Positions 1 to 11,029 of a stretch of 64,000 bases of DNA are shown piece after piece. Position 1 is the stretch's first letter. Each line of letters begins with the position of its first letter. Below the pieces are notes generated by a model that saw only the letters and a list, made by a program, of their open reading frames with translations, had not been told where the DNA came from and made no database searches. Origin of the DNA: Deinandra increscens subsp. villosa (taxonomy: Eukaryota; Streptophyta; Magnoliopsida; Asterales; Asteraceae); the NCBI GenBank assembly GCA_039602395.1, contig JBCNJP010000017.1:92826702-92890701 (forward strand). Reading direction: 5' to 3'. The position numbers were made by a program, and so were the translations under genes.

Positions 1-93
1 ATACTGACTAGTTAGTAAGTATTGAATGTGAAATTTTCTGGCCCGTATTTTCAAGAAGCTAAAATATGTCGTTTTAACGGGTAGGGTGTTACA
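1..93 (-). mobile_element. LTR start fragment, minus strand
   Basis: Read on the minus strand from position 93, the sequence begins TGTAACACCCTACCCG, a typical start for plant gypsy LTRs (compare TGTAACATCCCGG at 52469). The rest lies outside the window. No polypurine tract adjoins it on the 94 side, so a 5' LTR or solo LTR fits better than a 3' LTR. Confidence 0.35.
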
Positions 94-1005
94 CATAAAC
101 CCTATCGATTTAAGTAATAGATTTGAGAAAGATAATTTCAATCTTGGACAATCCACATCTCCACCAAGGAAACTAGCCGAATGGTTCTCGCTAACTAATA
201 GCTCTAGGATTCTCATACATATTTTGAATAATAGCACACTTCACAGTCGGCAAAAAACGCACGAAGTTAATGTTCCGTCTCATCACCCGAGATCACTCGC
301 TTAAGTGTGTGATAATTCTTCACGAGAATCAAAACAATCACTTGTCTAAGTTTCGAGTCTTTGCACTCTATGTGTCATCACACGAGTATGGAGATGGTAA
401 AGCAAAATACCATACATTATGATAAACACAGAGCACACTCACCGATACTGCCGCTATCTGCTGAATAAAATTTTCAAGACCAAGCATGAATGGTCGTGCA
501 ACAAATGAAATATATAACGAGCTATACAAATTTTTATAGAACGCAAAGGATTAGATCATGAATCCAAAGCACCATGAGTGTAATCACATTACACGAGAAA
601 GATTTAGGTTGATCTTAAATCAAAAGATCGACTGAATCGTAAAGAGAGGAAGAAGAATAAGAAGAATGATTCTCCATAGTCAACTACCATTCTACTTTTT
701 CTCATAATTTAGTATGATTTGTTGAATCCCTTGCTTTGCCACGAGGAGTAGAATAAATAAAACCTTTGTCGTGGCTAGAAGGGCATCCTCTGTTGAATCC
801 CGTTGCTCTCTAGAAATATTTGTTACATCCATCTTTATTGTCCTGATCTTCATTCATTATTCATTCCCTCCCTCACCGCCCATGTACCCTGGGAGGGGAG
901 GACGGGTTTGGAGTGGCCCTCCGTATAGGACTTCGCGGAAGCAAACATATAACATATGTTGTACATGGACCAACCGTTCCAGCTTGAATAATATGACCAA
1001 CCCAT
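94..1005. other. Unassigned noncoding stretch before gap 1
   Basis: I see no gene, convincing domain or clear repeat boundary here. Short open frames exist on both strands but have no recognisable motifs. The last 200 bases before the gap are open on the plus strand only because the frame runs into the N block. Confidence 0.5.
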
Positions 1006-1505
1006 NNNNNNNNNNNNNNNNNNNNNNNNNNNNNNNNNNNNNNNNNNNNNNNNNNNNNNNNNNNNNNNNNNNNNNNNNNNNNNNNNNNNNNNNNNNNNNN
1101 NNNNNNNNNNNNNNNNNNNNNNNNNNNNNNNNNNNNNNNNNNNNNNNNNNNNNNNNNNNNNNNNNNNNNNNNNNNNNNNNNNNNNNNNNNNNNNNNNNNN
1201 NNNNNNNNNNNNNNNNNNNNNNNNNNNNNNNNNNNNNNNNNNNNNNNNNNNNNNNNNNNNNNNNNNNNNNNNNNNNNNNNNNNNNNNNNNNNNNNNNNNN
1301 NNNNNNNNNNNNNNNNNNNNNNNNNNNNNNNNNNNNNNNNNNNNNNNNNNNNNNNNNNNNNNNNNNNNNNNNNNNNNNNNNNNNNNNNNNNNNNNNNNNN
1401 NNNNNNNNNNNNNNNNNNNNNNNNNNNNNNNNNNNNNNNNNNNNNNNNNNNNNNNNNNNNNNNNNNNNNNNNNNNNNNNNNNNNNNNNNNNNNNNNNNNN
1501 NNNNN
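1006..1505. other. Assembly gap, 500 N
   Basis: Exactly 500 unknown bases, a conventional scaffold gap length. Frames drawn across it are artefacts. Confidence 0.99.
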
Positions 1506-2339
1506 CGATTCGGTTGGTTTCTTCAACTTTGTGTCATTTTGCTTGTCGATGTAACAAATAGAGATGTTTATGTTCTTGAACTTTGGATTTTTGTGTTTGA
1601 TATGGTCACACAAAAAGAAAAAGGAGGTATGAGTTTGTATGAACTCATCACAAAGTTCATGAAAACTTTGGTTTCCCAGGTTCTCTTCTGTGGAAGATGA
1701 TTATTTTGATTTTTGCTTGATTAAAATAAAGGGAAACTAAAATAAAAAACCAAAAAGGTGAATAGTGAAAGGGTTGTAGGCTTACCCACTTTACTGACTT
1801 TGTGTAAAGTAGCAACCTTTTCTTCACCTTTAGTCAACCACCCTACTTTTCTCTCACATCACCTAAACACTCAACCTTATTCAACTAAAAAGCAGATTTT
1901 GTCTTGTTGATTATTAGTGTTTATGTTAATCTATTTTAACAAGTGATGAGGATCAAAAATCACGAGACTGCAGCTCGGTATATCGGTTTTTACGGTTCTT
2001 ATTTTTAAGAGAAAATAGGTTATATCACATTGGTTGTTTTCTGGGTTATCGTTGTTCGGCTGCTGTTCGAGATTGTTTACGGGTTAACATCTTCGACATG
2101 TTATGGGTTCTGGTGGTTGCTGGTTCGATATAGGTTCACATGTTCTGGGTTTTTATCAGCGTGTTCGGGAGTCAAGCTTAGGGTTTCTGTCAAGCATTTG
2201 ACGAGGGTGACGGTGTTGTATGGATTGAAGACATCTAGGTTATCAACGCTAGAAAACGTTTGAATCTGGGGTTCTGTTAACTTTGAAGACATTGAAGGCG
2301 ACAGGCCTTTATTAGGGTCTTCAGGTTACAAACCCTAAA
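1506..2339. other. Unassigned noncoding stretch
   Basis: There is no recognisable gene. The segment leads directly into the TTCCGG repeat array and may be the leader or LTR interior of a retroelement, but I found no primer binding site or LTR boundary. Confidence 0.4.
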
Positions 2340-2776
2340 GCTCACCGGAAAAGTCCACCGGAAAAACGTTTTTCCGAATCAACCCTCAGTTCCGAGGGAA
2401 CTCATGTTTGTTCCGAGAGAAACCCTCCGACTGAAATCCAGTTCCGGAGTAAATACTGAGTTCCGAGGGAACTCCTTCGTTCCGGAGTAAAACTGAACCT
2501 CTGGAGGAACCGTAAACCACAACTCGTAACTTCCGGAGTAACCGGAAAAGTTCCGGAGGAACTAAAATAGTTCCGGACTAACCCCTTGGTCTCGAATCTG
2601 CGCAACAAAAGTGTTCCGGAGTAACTTGTTCCGGAGGAACATCTCGAGTGTAAAACTTCCGGAGGAACTCCAAATGAAAGGAAAGCTTGAAGTTCAATGT
2701 TCCGGAGTAACCGGAAAAGTTCCGGAGGAACTAAAATAGTTCCGGACTAACCCGAAAGTTCCGGAGGAACACTTGG
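2340..2776. repeat. Array of TTCCGGAGGAAC / TTCCGGAGTAAC words
   Basis: About twenty copies of a near-palindromic word built on TTCCGG and GGAAC are spaced irregularly. A 53-base block (2531-2583) is repeated almost exactly at 2700-2752, so local duplication helped build the array. The design resembles the CGATCG, CCGAGATAA and TTCGGCC clusters elsewhere in this window, each with a different word. Association with the downstream copia LTR (3813) is only inferred. A regulatory or transcript-structure role is possible. Confidence 0.75.
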
Positions 2777-3799
2777 TTCGCCTCTCGTGTCTTTTGGTTT
2801 CGAGCATGTTCACGTTTTAGGTCGCCGGAAAAGGTTCAGCTCGCCGGAATTCTTCCAAAGCCGTCGATGACTGCTGCTCCTGTTTCTTCTGTGTTCTGCG
2901 TAATCTATTTAGGGCACAAAAGTGGAGCAGTTTTAATGCAAATCGACTTGGGCCTGGGCATCTCTTCAGATTGGGCTGCTGTGCATTTAATTCAATTTGG
3001 GCCTGCTCCCCTCTTTTAATGTTCTGCTGGGCTGATATTTCATTTAAATCAATTAGGCCAGATCAGAATTGAAGACATTTTTGAGCAGAAAGTTAACGGT
3101 AAAGCTACTGTTAAAATTTGAAGGAAATTACTACAAGTCTAACGGGATGCAAGCCGTTAAATCCAATGCGACAAATTGATGTACAACTAAGGTACATTAG
3201 TAGATTACAAATTATTTTTCTATTTAAGACTCTCTTCGTTATAAGCAGACGTGTTTAGAAGTGGGTTAATTATTGAAGAATGTGCGCAAATTTGGGATTA
3301 TCTACATTGAAGAATTTGTTGGCGATTGTTGGAATAAGCTCTAATTCTCGAAGAGTCCTTGAGCCATCGTTGTTATGGTAAAAACAAAGGCAAGATTAGA
3401 AGCATATGACTTGTTGAGGTAATTTACTTGAAGTGGTATTATCTTTGGGTGATGCATCGGTTTGGTATTCTTGGCAAGTATTTTCAAGACGGTTGAATTA
3501 TGGGATTAATTCTCTAATTTTTCTTTGATCCTTTATCTTGTTTACCTTTAACTACACTGAGGATGATGGTGGCATCCTTAAACATAGTGTGCATGTTATA
3601 AGTGGTAAACACCCTATAGTGCCTCGCGGAAAAGGCCGGAAGAATCAAAACTCTTCATCGTAGGGGGAGCTTCAAAAAGGGGAGAAGAAAAGTGAAAGAT
3701 TTGAAATCGTTTGAAGATTGTTTTGAAGTCATGTTGCTAGAATACAAGGGAACCGATTGTCACAAGAGTTGAGTTGTTTATCCGCTTGTTCATCAACCA
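2777..3799 (+). other. Noncoding interior, probably of an LTR element
   Basis: No gag or pol frame is visible. Purine runs such as GTAGGGGGAGC near 3661 and AATAGGGGGAG next to the LTR are typical of the 3' internal region of copia elements. I infer the 3' interior of a non-autonomous or deleted element ending at the LTR at 3813. Confidence 0.4.
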
Positions 3800-3812
3800 A
3801 ATAGGGGGAGAT

Positions 3813-4270
3813 TGTTGGGAATTCCCGAGACCGACGAGTTCGAGATTTGGTGTGATGAAACTCAACGTACCACTTACCGTTTGACCGTTTGCACAACATG
3901 CGGTGAAGTTCATGACTCGAGACTCTCATTAACCGAAGACATGGCAAAGTGACTTTATTATTTATTGTAACATTATGTATTTGTCACTAGTTACTAGTTG
4001 TTGGTTATTTACTAGTTTGCCATTGTTAGGTTAGTATATATAGTCTTTCTCATGTGAAAGACTAAGTATGTATGTATGCATGAGTGAGAGAGCTTAGACA
4101 TGATACTTTGAAGTTGTGTGGGTTCATGAACTCTTGTTCATGAACCTATAGCATGAGTGGTGTAGGTAAACTTGTAATCGTTCAACTTCATCAATGATTA
4201 TTTCTACATTATCTCGTTTATCACTACTTCTATATTATCCTCATCATCATCATCATCACATCTCACAACA
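3813..4270 (+). mobile_element. Copia-type 3' LTR
   Basis: This 458-bp LTR starts TGTTGGGAATTCCCG and ends CTCACAACA, so its ends are inverted TGTTG/CAACA. A polypurine tract (AATAGGGGGAGATT, 3799-3812) sits immediately before it, which marks a 3' LTR on the plus strand. A TATATATA box lies near 4035. The matching 5' LTR is not in the readable window and may lie in gap 1, so no target duplication could be paired. Confidence 0.65.
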
Positions 4271-4440
4271 CCATTGTTGAAGATCCGGTCCCTTATGTTC
4301 TTCCGAGTGTTTATTTGTTCTACAAAGACGAAGCTCACAAAGTCACCGATCCGCTTCCGCTGTGCCATCGGGGTTTGGCTTGGCTCACCGACCCCGGTTT
4401 CTACACATATTACTTTAAATATTTTGTTTTGTAGATGCTA
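4271..4440 (+). pseudogene. Exon-like fragment of an unrecognised gene
   Basis: One frame stays open from the end of the LTR for about 55 codons. It contains segments reading VPYVLPSVYLFYKDEAHKV and PLCHRGLAWLTDPGFY. The composition looks protein-like and differs from the AT-rich flank. The frame ends in the TTTTGTAG stretch near 4430. I do not recognise the family. It could be a host exon fragment into which the copia element inserted, or chance. Confidence 0.25.
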
Positions 4441-6180
4441 AGCGTTTAAATGTTTTGTTGTGTAGATGCTAAGTGTTTGTATTATATTTATGTACTGCTG
4501 TTGCAGGTTTCTATTAGCATACCTTATATGTTGTTCTTATTTCTCTGGACTCCATTTAGCAGATTTGTTTTCCATAGCTCTTTACCTTTAACTTTGTTAG
4601 TACATTTTATGAATATGTTTGTTTTATAGGAAGTCCTACGTTCTGGCTTAACATAGTGCTTCTAGGTTGTAAAAGTTTTATAGAAAGTCCATTGAGCAGA
4701 TATGTATTTTTGTTATAATCGTGTGAACTTTGGATTAATGGATAGGCATTTGATTTCTGTTGCTATATTAGACTTTCAAATTGATAGGCATTTGATTTCT
4801 ATTTTTTAGGTGTTATTACTAAACTACAATTCATGTGGTTAGCTTCAGCTACACAGTTTTTTTGCATTGTCCTTACTGCTGCTGATATACAAGAGTATTT
4901 GACTGACTTTTCATGACTAATGCGTGCAGTTCTAGCCGCTGTGGGTTTCGTTTGTTCGTGGTAACATTGTTTCAGAGGTTAGTTTCCTTTAGTTGTTTAC
5001 ATTTTTATAGTTTAAAAAGGTAATGTAGTTGTTTTCTTATGGCAACAGAAGTGGTCGTAAATTGATAGGCATTTGGTTTCCATTTCTCAAGTGTTATTAA
5101 TAATATTACTAAATAGAGCTGCATGCTTCCAATGGTGAATAGTTATTGTTATTGTTTTATTTATCAGTTTCATTTTGATGATTTAAGAAGAAATTTTGCC
5201 TATAAACTTATAACAATGGATGTCCACTAAAATCAAACTTAATAAAAATATGCATAATAAGAGGTAGGCATTCAGGTGATAATTAAATGTATGAAAACTT
5301 GAAGTATGGTAACGATGGGTTTGCATGTACTTATAACCTAGGATTAGAGCCTCCAAGATATATGGGATTGGTTGGGTTTGCATGTCAAAAATAAAATTGT
5401 CATACATTCAAAATAAAAAATGCCCCCTTTTGCCATTTAGGTTGGTTGGTTGGTTTTTTATTAAACACTTTAAAGTTAGAAAGGCCTTCATGAAAAAAAA
5501 CACGAGCATGAAAGTCGTTAAGACGCCGAGTCCCAAACTCAGCAGGTAAAAGTTTAAAACCTTTCCCATCACAACCACAAAACATACCAATAACCTATAC
5601 AATAACAAAGATATTTATGAATACAGATGAGAAGGAGCCACCTTTCAAGAAAACAAAAGACAAACAAGATTAAGATGGAGCATTAGTGTTGGTTGCTGTG
5701 AAAAAGGGCTCTTTTTGGATATCAATGGCTTTGGCGAGAAGATATAGTTAACCAAACAATATAGTCAAAGTGAATGCAATCACTCCATTTTGGTAATGTA
5801 TAAATGTAGGACCCATAGCAATCAGTAGCAACATACATAAACCTTCACCTTTTTGTAAATGGGTTACTACAACTAAAATGCACTTTTGATGCTGATTTGC
5901 TTAATGATATTTGCAGATGTGCTAGCAATGCCTACACACATGTAGTTGTTTAATGGTTCTTACATTCACTTTAACTACTTGCTAAAATAAAGAATGAGGG
6001 TGGCCCGCTGCAACGCTTTACAAAAAATAGGCCGAAGTTCATGTAGATCTTCAATAGGCGCAATCTGTTTTTGAATGTGCCTATTGAAGATCTGCATTAC
6101 TATAAAGCATTTGCATTATCGTTTACACAGCTCTAACTAATCCAAATAAAAAACAATTACATATTTAAAAACAAACTCCC
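4441..6180. other. AT-rich noncoding region with a dispersed short repeat
   Basis: No gene is visible. A word reading GATAGGCATTTGATTTC occurs at about 4741 and 4783, and a variant at about 5063. The base composition looks intron-like. A segment at about 4930-4978 is bounded by GTGCAG and AG|GTTAGT and could be a small exon, but there is too little to call. Confidence 0.4.
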
Positions 6181-6209
6181 CGCCGCAACGCGCGAGGGTA
6201 TCCAACTTG
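6181..6209 (+). mobile_element. Degenerate Helitron-like 3' end
   Basis: A GC-rich hairpin-like word (CGCCGCAACGCGCG) is followed by GGTATCCAACTTG. Plant Helitrons end with a short GC hairpin about ten bases before CTRR. Here the terminal tetramer is CTTG rather than CTAG, so this is a decayed or chance match. Confidence 0.3.
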
Positions 6210-6376
6210 TATATATACAAATGACAAAGTTGCTTATGGAATTGTGCCAATAAGGAAAAAAAAACATATTGTATATATATTTGTTTGTAGAGAAAATAAT
6301 CGATGCTTATGAATATGGAAGTTATTCATTCTTAGTGGAACGTAGAATAACTATTCAGCGTCAGATATGAATATGG

Positions 6377-6803
6377 TGTTGTGATGATAGTCATATCTGA
6401 TTCTAAGTTTCTGATCAGTCTTGTAAAACACGTATGGATCGTTTCCAGATCATAGAATGATAGAGACGGAAGTTTGTCATTAATCGATGTCGAATGATTA
6501 CAAGAACCGAATGGAGTATACATCGATTTGAGCTCTGGAGGAGGTTTGGACAGAACCTCCTCTCTCACTAAGATCACACAGAGAAATGAACAAACTTAGA
6601 GATGATCAACATACTAACACCTATTTATAGGTTGGATGGTCAGCGTACCACATAGGCTCCGTACCAACTAGTACGGGCGGACCACCCAGCGTACCATCTG
6701 GTACGCTGGTTAGTATGTTGACCCTCTCACATACAATAAACCCTATGCATTCAATCTATTCTATTTGTACAGTAACGGCCACACACAGAAACTTGTCCTA
6801 ACA
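6377..6803 (-). mobile_element. Copia-like LTR, minus strand, with palindrome cluster
   Basis: On the minus strand the sequence starts TGTTAGGACAAG and can end at CACAACA, giving inverted TGTT/AACA ends. A minus-strand TATA box (CCTATAAATAGG) lies near 6618-6629. Just upstream of it in transcription sense sits the GTACC/GGTAC cluster. No tRNA-Met primer site and no matching target duplication were found, so the boundaries are provisional and it may be a solo LTR. Confidence 0.42.
6648..6713. repeat. Cluster of GCGTACC / GGTACGC palindromic words
   Basis: Four GTACC-centred words occur in 66 bases, including CAGCGTACCATCTGGTACGC and CCGTACCAACTAGTACGG, each able to form a hairpin. The cluster sits directly upstream of the minus-strand TATA box of the surrounding LTR-like sequence, the position expected of a promoter element. 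Confidence 0.6.
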
Positions 6804-7053
6804 AGTCTTGATGTTGTATTTTCTAGCAAATGATTTCCAATCTTTAATGCCGAATCTGGGATAAATGTAAAGATATTAAGTTTGTAAAAAACTTTATCCT
6901 ACTCTTATACAGAACAATGTTTTCTGTTATCTGAATAATTATTGTACATTCGATTTTAGTTTCTAAAAAACATAATCTTACTCTTATCCACAACAATGTT
7001 TTATGTTATCTTTGACTAACAAATGATATGCTTATTTACATAAAACCTTAGAT

Positions 7054-7081
7054 ACCGCAGCAACACACGGTCGATTTCTAG
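7054..7081 (+). mobile_element. Helitron-like 3' end
   Basis: ACCGCAGCAACACACGGT can form a short hairpin and is followed after seven bases by CTAG, then a T. This matches the plant Helitron 3' terminus. No 5' end was paired with it. Confidence 0.42.
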
Positions 7082-7530
7082 TTAGTTAAACAAAGGGTTT
7101 GTGTTCGTCGATAAAAAAAGAACTTGCAACATGCTATGAGTAAAAGCGTTTTTTATAATATTATATCCAATTATATATGCTAAAATATTTTAAATAAAAC
7201 TTGACAAGATTAAATAACAATAACTTTTATACACAAGTATAAAGTTCATTCTTTCTACTGATAAAACACTATATTTTCTAGTAGCATTCACAGTTTATTC
7301 TTTATAGATATGTGAGTGTAAACCTTAAAATTTGAGGTTTAGCTGTAAGCCTGTAAGTGATTATAAGTAGATGAGAGGAAAAAAATTATTATTCATCCCT
7401 ATATTTAAGGAAAAAATTATTGAATCCTTAAAGTTTAAAGTTTGAAAAAGAGAAAAAATAATGATAAATGTATAAAAAATTATTATTTAACCGTGGTTGT
7501 GAGTGGAAAAGAAAGAAAAAAGAATATCTT

Positions 7531-7562
7531 TCTATACTATATAATAAATAAAAAGTTTGTTC
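7531..7562 (+). mobile_element. Possible Helitron 5' end
   Basis: The sequence TCTATACTATATAATAAATA resembles the 5' TC-starting end of many plant Helitrons. The preceding base is T rather than the expected A, and the partner 3' end is not resolved. Confidence 0.3.
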
Positions 7563-7629
7563 ATATTTTAATTAGTAAAAAAGACACATGTCATCACCAC
7601 AAAATTTTGGATTAAGTCAAAATTTTAAT

Positions 7630-7800
7630 AAATAATTATCCAAATACTAAATTTCCATATTAGGGTTTATTTAGTTTAAACTTTTAATAAGTAATTATCC
7701 AATAAGTAATTAGTCAAATACAAATTTTTATATTAAAGTTAGTAATTATCCAAATACTAAATTTTAGTATTAAGGTTAATATTTTATTCAAGATAATATT
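7630..7800. repeat. Degenerate tandem AT-rich repeat
   Basis: Three to four imperfect copies of a unit reading AGTAATTATCCAAATACTAA plus TTTNNATATTAAGG are seen. They are probably part of the decayed element starting near 7531. Confidence 0.5.
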
Positions 7801-7933
7801 TTTATTGCATATATATTATATTTTTATTAAAATAATATATTTTATTGCATATACTTTAATACTTCAATATAATGCTTGATGAATAGATGAGGTTGTCGGA
7901 TGTGTGTCCACATCCGACCATCGCGCATCTAAG

Positions 7934-8012
7934 TCCTCGGGCTAGTGGTAACGGTTTTGCAGGAGTATGCAAGGTGAGGATCTGGGACAAGATTCGAGCT
8001 AAGGATCAGGAG
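7934..8012 (+). other. tRNA-like / SINE-like segment with pol III box resemblance
   Basis: GGGCTAGTGGTAACGG resembles an internal A box, and AAGATTCGAGCTA about 45 bases later resembles a B box. A potential TTGCA/TGCAA stem lies between them. This fits the head of a tRNA-derived SINE better than a functional tRNA, because the arms do not fold cleanly. No poly-A or target duplication was identified. Confidence 0.3.
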
Positions 8013-8028
8013 GACGTGATCGAGAGCC

Positions 8029-8036
8029 TATAAATA
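8029..8036 (+). promoter_or_regulatory. TATA box upstream of the 8253 ORF
   Basis: TATAAATA lies about 215 bases before the ATG at 8253. It is followed by a CT-rich leader (CTTTCTCTCTCT, TTCTTCTCTCT), which looks like a real plant promoter and leader or an LTR promoter. Confidence 0.5.
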
Positions 8037-8252
8037 CTCAAGATTAGACATAGTTTAGGGATCTTCTCCAATTTACTTGTATCGTTATCAGAATTAATAA
8101 ACACTTTCTCTCTCTAAATTCAAATCTCATTCACTTCTTATTTCTTCTCTCTGATTTGGCGGCAAAGGTGTTCCATTAGACACTTTTTCCTTTTTCAGTG
8201 GCGCCATCCATTAGTTGACTGGATCCTTTGTGATTGAGTGTTGAATTTGACG

Positions 8253-8606
8253 ATGAGTGATTTGGAGAAAACTTTTTCAGTTACGGCTTCGAATGAAAAA
8301 TTGAAGTCGAGTTCTTCTTTTCGGCAGAATTCGGGTTTTTCTGTTGATGAATCACCACTTAAGACTACTTCGGTTTTCACAACTTCATTTATGGATCCGA
8401 AGACGTTGATTGCTGAGAATGCTGACGGATCAAAGAAGCCTATGGTTAAGGATGTTTCTGATAAACAAGATATGGTTGTTTTCGATAACGATGCCGGTAT
8501 AAAGAACAGGAAATCGCCGGAGAAGGAGTCGGATGACGATGAATTGTCAGAATTGGATATTGATTTTTTGCGAAGAAATAAAGAATTGTTGATACTTTAT
8601 TCATAA
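8253..8606 (+). CDS. Short acidic protein of unknown function, possibly a truncated retroelement gag
   Basis: The frame has 117 codons from ATG. It begins MSDLEKTFSVTASNEKL and is rich in Ser, Lys, Asp and Glu, with an acidic patch (KESDDDELSELDIDF) near the C terminus. It has no signal peptide or membrane segment. The start is preceded by a TATA box, a CT-rich leader and the word TGGCGCCATCC near 8199, which resembles the primer site (TGGCGCC...) of Tat/Athila gypsy elements. It may therefore be the N-terminal piece of a gag, cut off by the AT-rich sequence after 8606. A captured host exon is the alternative. I do not recognise the family. Confidence 0.35.
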   Translation: MSDLEKTFSVTASNEKLKSSSSFRQNSGFSVDESPLKTTSVFTTSFMDPKTLIAENADGSKKPMVKDVSDKQDMVVFDNDAGIKNRKSPEKESDDDELSELDIDFLRRNKELLILYS

Positions 8607-9139
8607 TAATATTTAAATGAAATATTATGCATGTAATATAAAATATTTTATTATATTTAATTTTATATTTTTTTTTTACTTTAGTTGAGTTTAAATTCAA
8701 ATTTATCAAATATTTCATTTCAATATAATAAACAAAATTCTTATTTTCCATGACTATTTTTTTTAACTGCAAACATCCGGTTATCCGGGGGTCTCATCAT
8801 GGCAAACAATGTTACCCACGACACGTTTCCGTACGAGTAACCAAGACCCTCTGTGTTGCACATCCATCCTTGAGGAAACCCACCGCCTAAATGTCCACTG
8901 TCGTAAAACCTCTGACCCACCTATAATTACTGAGAAATTTTTAGATAGATATAAAAAGGATGAGGATTAGTGATACAAACGGGTGTGGGTAAGGCCATAC
9001 TCGTGCCCGACCCGTCCCCGCTTCAGGTTTTAAAGATAATACCCGTCCCCGCCCCATTACCTGTTAAGACGGGTAATATCCGCCCCATTCGGGTCGGGTA
9101 ACCGCTTTCACGGGTAAAATTTGCATCCATAATGAGGAT
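8607..9139. other. Noncoding: AT-rich run, then CGGGT-rich repeat remnant
   Basis: Bases 8607-8770 are very AT-rich. Bases 8960-9120 contain repeated CCCGTCCCCGC, GACGGGTAAT and CGGGTCGGGTAACC words, typical of a decayed plant MITE interior. No gene is visible. Confidence 0.4.
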
Positions 9140-9741
9140 AGAGATGTAACATTTGCAAATTACCCGATTGAGAAATCCAACCCATTTTAAAAATACACGA
9201 TTTACCGATATGCAAATTATAGAAAACCGAACGAATTTTTGGGTGTTTATACCCCAATTAATGGATCTAAAAGATTTATAATCGTTTTTTAAAACCAAAA
9301 CTTAATTACAATCAATTGGAATCAAATTAGATGTCTCGAATTGAAAATAAAGCAATTTCCGGTTTTTACGTGATTTCGGTACGCGATTCGTTGTTTACCA
9401 GGAATCTCGTTTGGTCATCGTATGTCAATTTAAATATAATTATGAGTCTAATAATCAATTACCATGTCACGAGTCATCAAATACTTGATCGAATCGCGAA
9501 ACGTTGGTGAATTACCCAAAATCGATACGTACGTTAGAACCGACCAAAATCGCCTATTATGACCTAATTTGTGCATCATTTTGAGTTACATGACGTATTT
9601 ATATTTATTTTGAGTGGATTATACTTGGTAATCATGATGGGGGGTTTTGAGAGAAAACGGAACTCGAAAACCTCGAAAACGAAAAAAGAAGCACGCAAAA
9701 TAACAAAACAACAAAATTCTGGTTCGTGTGAGTGTTAGCCG

Positions 9742-9791
9742 TTAGGCGTATTGCCTGGCACAGCCCTGTGCCCCAGGCGATACGCCTGGAA
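9742..9791. repeat. Long hairpin in the solo LTR
   Basis: AGGCGTATTGCCTGGCACAG pairs with CTGTGCCCCAGGCGATACGC across a two-base gap, making a stem of about 20 bp. It lies about 40 bases before CTATTTATGG, a TATA-like word, so it occupies the same relative place as the palindrome clusters of other elements here. Confidence 0.65.
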
Positions 9792-9868
9792 GGTAAATTT
9801 CAGCAAAACACTAAATGCCCACTATTTATGGGGATTAAGCCTCCATACTCCTCATTCTCAGCCCCCAT

Positions 9869-10803
9869 CAATGGCGGATCTAGGGGAGGGTACGGGGGGT
9901 CCGTTGACCCTCCGGCGAAGCTAGGTTTCTATAGTGATTGAGATAACCAAAGAGGTTTTTTCTTTAAGTTGACCGTGTAAATTGTGTATTGTAGAGCTTT
10001 TAAAGTGATGAGATGAAAATAAAAAAGAGAAAAGTGAAGATAGAAATCAAAATTGTGTGTTTCTTTTTTAATCTCCGACGACCTGGTTTTGGTGTGAGGA
10101 GAAAGACCATGGAGAGAGAGAGAAAAATAATATTAAATATGATTAAGATAAAATAAATAAATAATTAAAATAATAAAAAAAATATGTACGAGTAGTAGTG
10201 AGTACAGGTCTACTTCCGTGAGTTCCAGACAAATGACAATTCATTATTTGAGTAATTGTTTTCTCATTTTCTTAAGGTATTTATATTAAGGAAGATTTAC
10301 ATATATCCCTTTACTAACCCTTTTATTTATTATTTTATTTTATGATCATTTTTATTTTTAATAAGTTTTTGAAAGTATCTGTAAAACAAAAGTATAGAAA
10401 TAAATTTATATAATCAATTAAAAAAAATTATAAAAACATAAATAACTAGTGAATATTTTAAAAAACAAACTTTTATTAAACTTAAATCAGGTATTGAAAT
10501 TTCGTAAAGTTATTCAAAAGTTTTTAAATTTAACTAGGTTGTAAATAAAGCGAACTCGAGTCAAGACTAGTTAGTTCTTCGAGTCATCTAAAGCAAATCC
10601 AAATTTTAATGTTTATAAATTATAACCTAAATAGAAGTCTTTTTTGATATTTTTAAAATAAGTTTTACATTAGTTAATCTCATTGGCCAAAAGGTAAAAT
10701 ATGTAATGATTAGGAATCAACCAAAAAAATATAAATAATGAACAATGACGAATATAAAACAAAACGTTGACCCTCCAAACAAAAAGGTCTGGTTCCGCCA
10801 CTG
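9869..10803. mobile_element. Non-autonomous hAT element A
   Basis: The element starts CAATGGCGGATCTAGGG and ends TCTGGTTCCGCCACTG (reverse complement CAGTGGCGGAACCAGA), giving imperfect terminal inverted repeats. It is flanked by the perfect 8-bp duplication GCCCCCAT (9861-9868 and 10804-10811), diagnostic of hAT transposition. No transposase frame is seen in the 935 bp. A GA-rich run near 10110 and AT-rich DNA fill it. It interrupts the solo LTR. Confidence 0.85.
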
Positions 10804-11029
10804 GCCCCCATCTCCTCCTAAACGGCCATTGACCTCTGCAAATCACTTTTCAAACCCTAATAACCTATTTGGAGTTGGAAGATTAAAGATTGAAGCTTGG
10901 ATCCTCTCTTCTTATCCTTTTTCTTCATCTTTTTGGTTTACCGGTAAGTGATCATCTCCACCTCGCTTCATCAAGATCAGACATTTATGGGTTTTTTTTT
11001 TCGGTTAGATCCATATTCTAAATGATGAT

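Noticed and set aside
771..1700. 309-codon frame on the plus strand
   Set aside because: Most of it is the 500-N gap translated as X; the ends show no conserved motif. The frames at 873-1613 and 23772-24398 fail for the same reason.
2340..2776. Possible CRISPR array in the TTCCGG repeats
   Set aside because: Units are short, degenerate and irregularly spaced, lie next to plant retroelement sequence, and have no cas genes. A plant nuclear genome is not expected to hold one.
7934..8012. Functional tRNA gene
   Set aside because: Box-like words are present, but the acceptor and T arms do not pair properly and the anticodon loop has the wrong length. Reported only as SINE-like.
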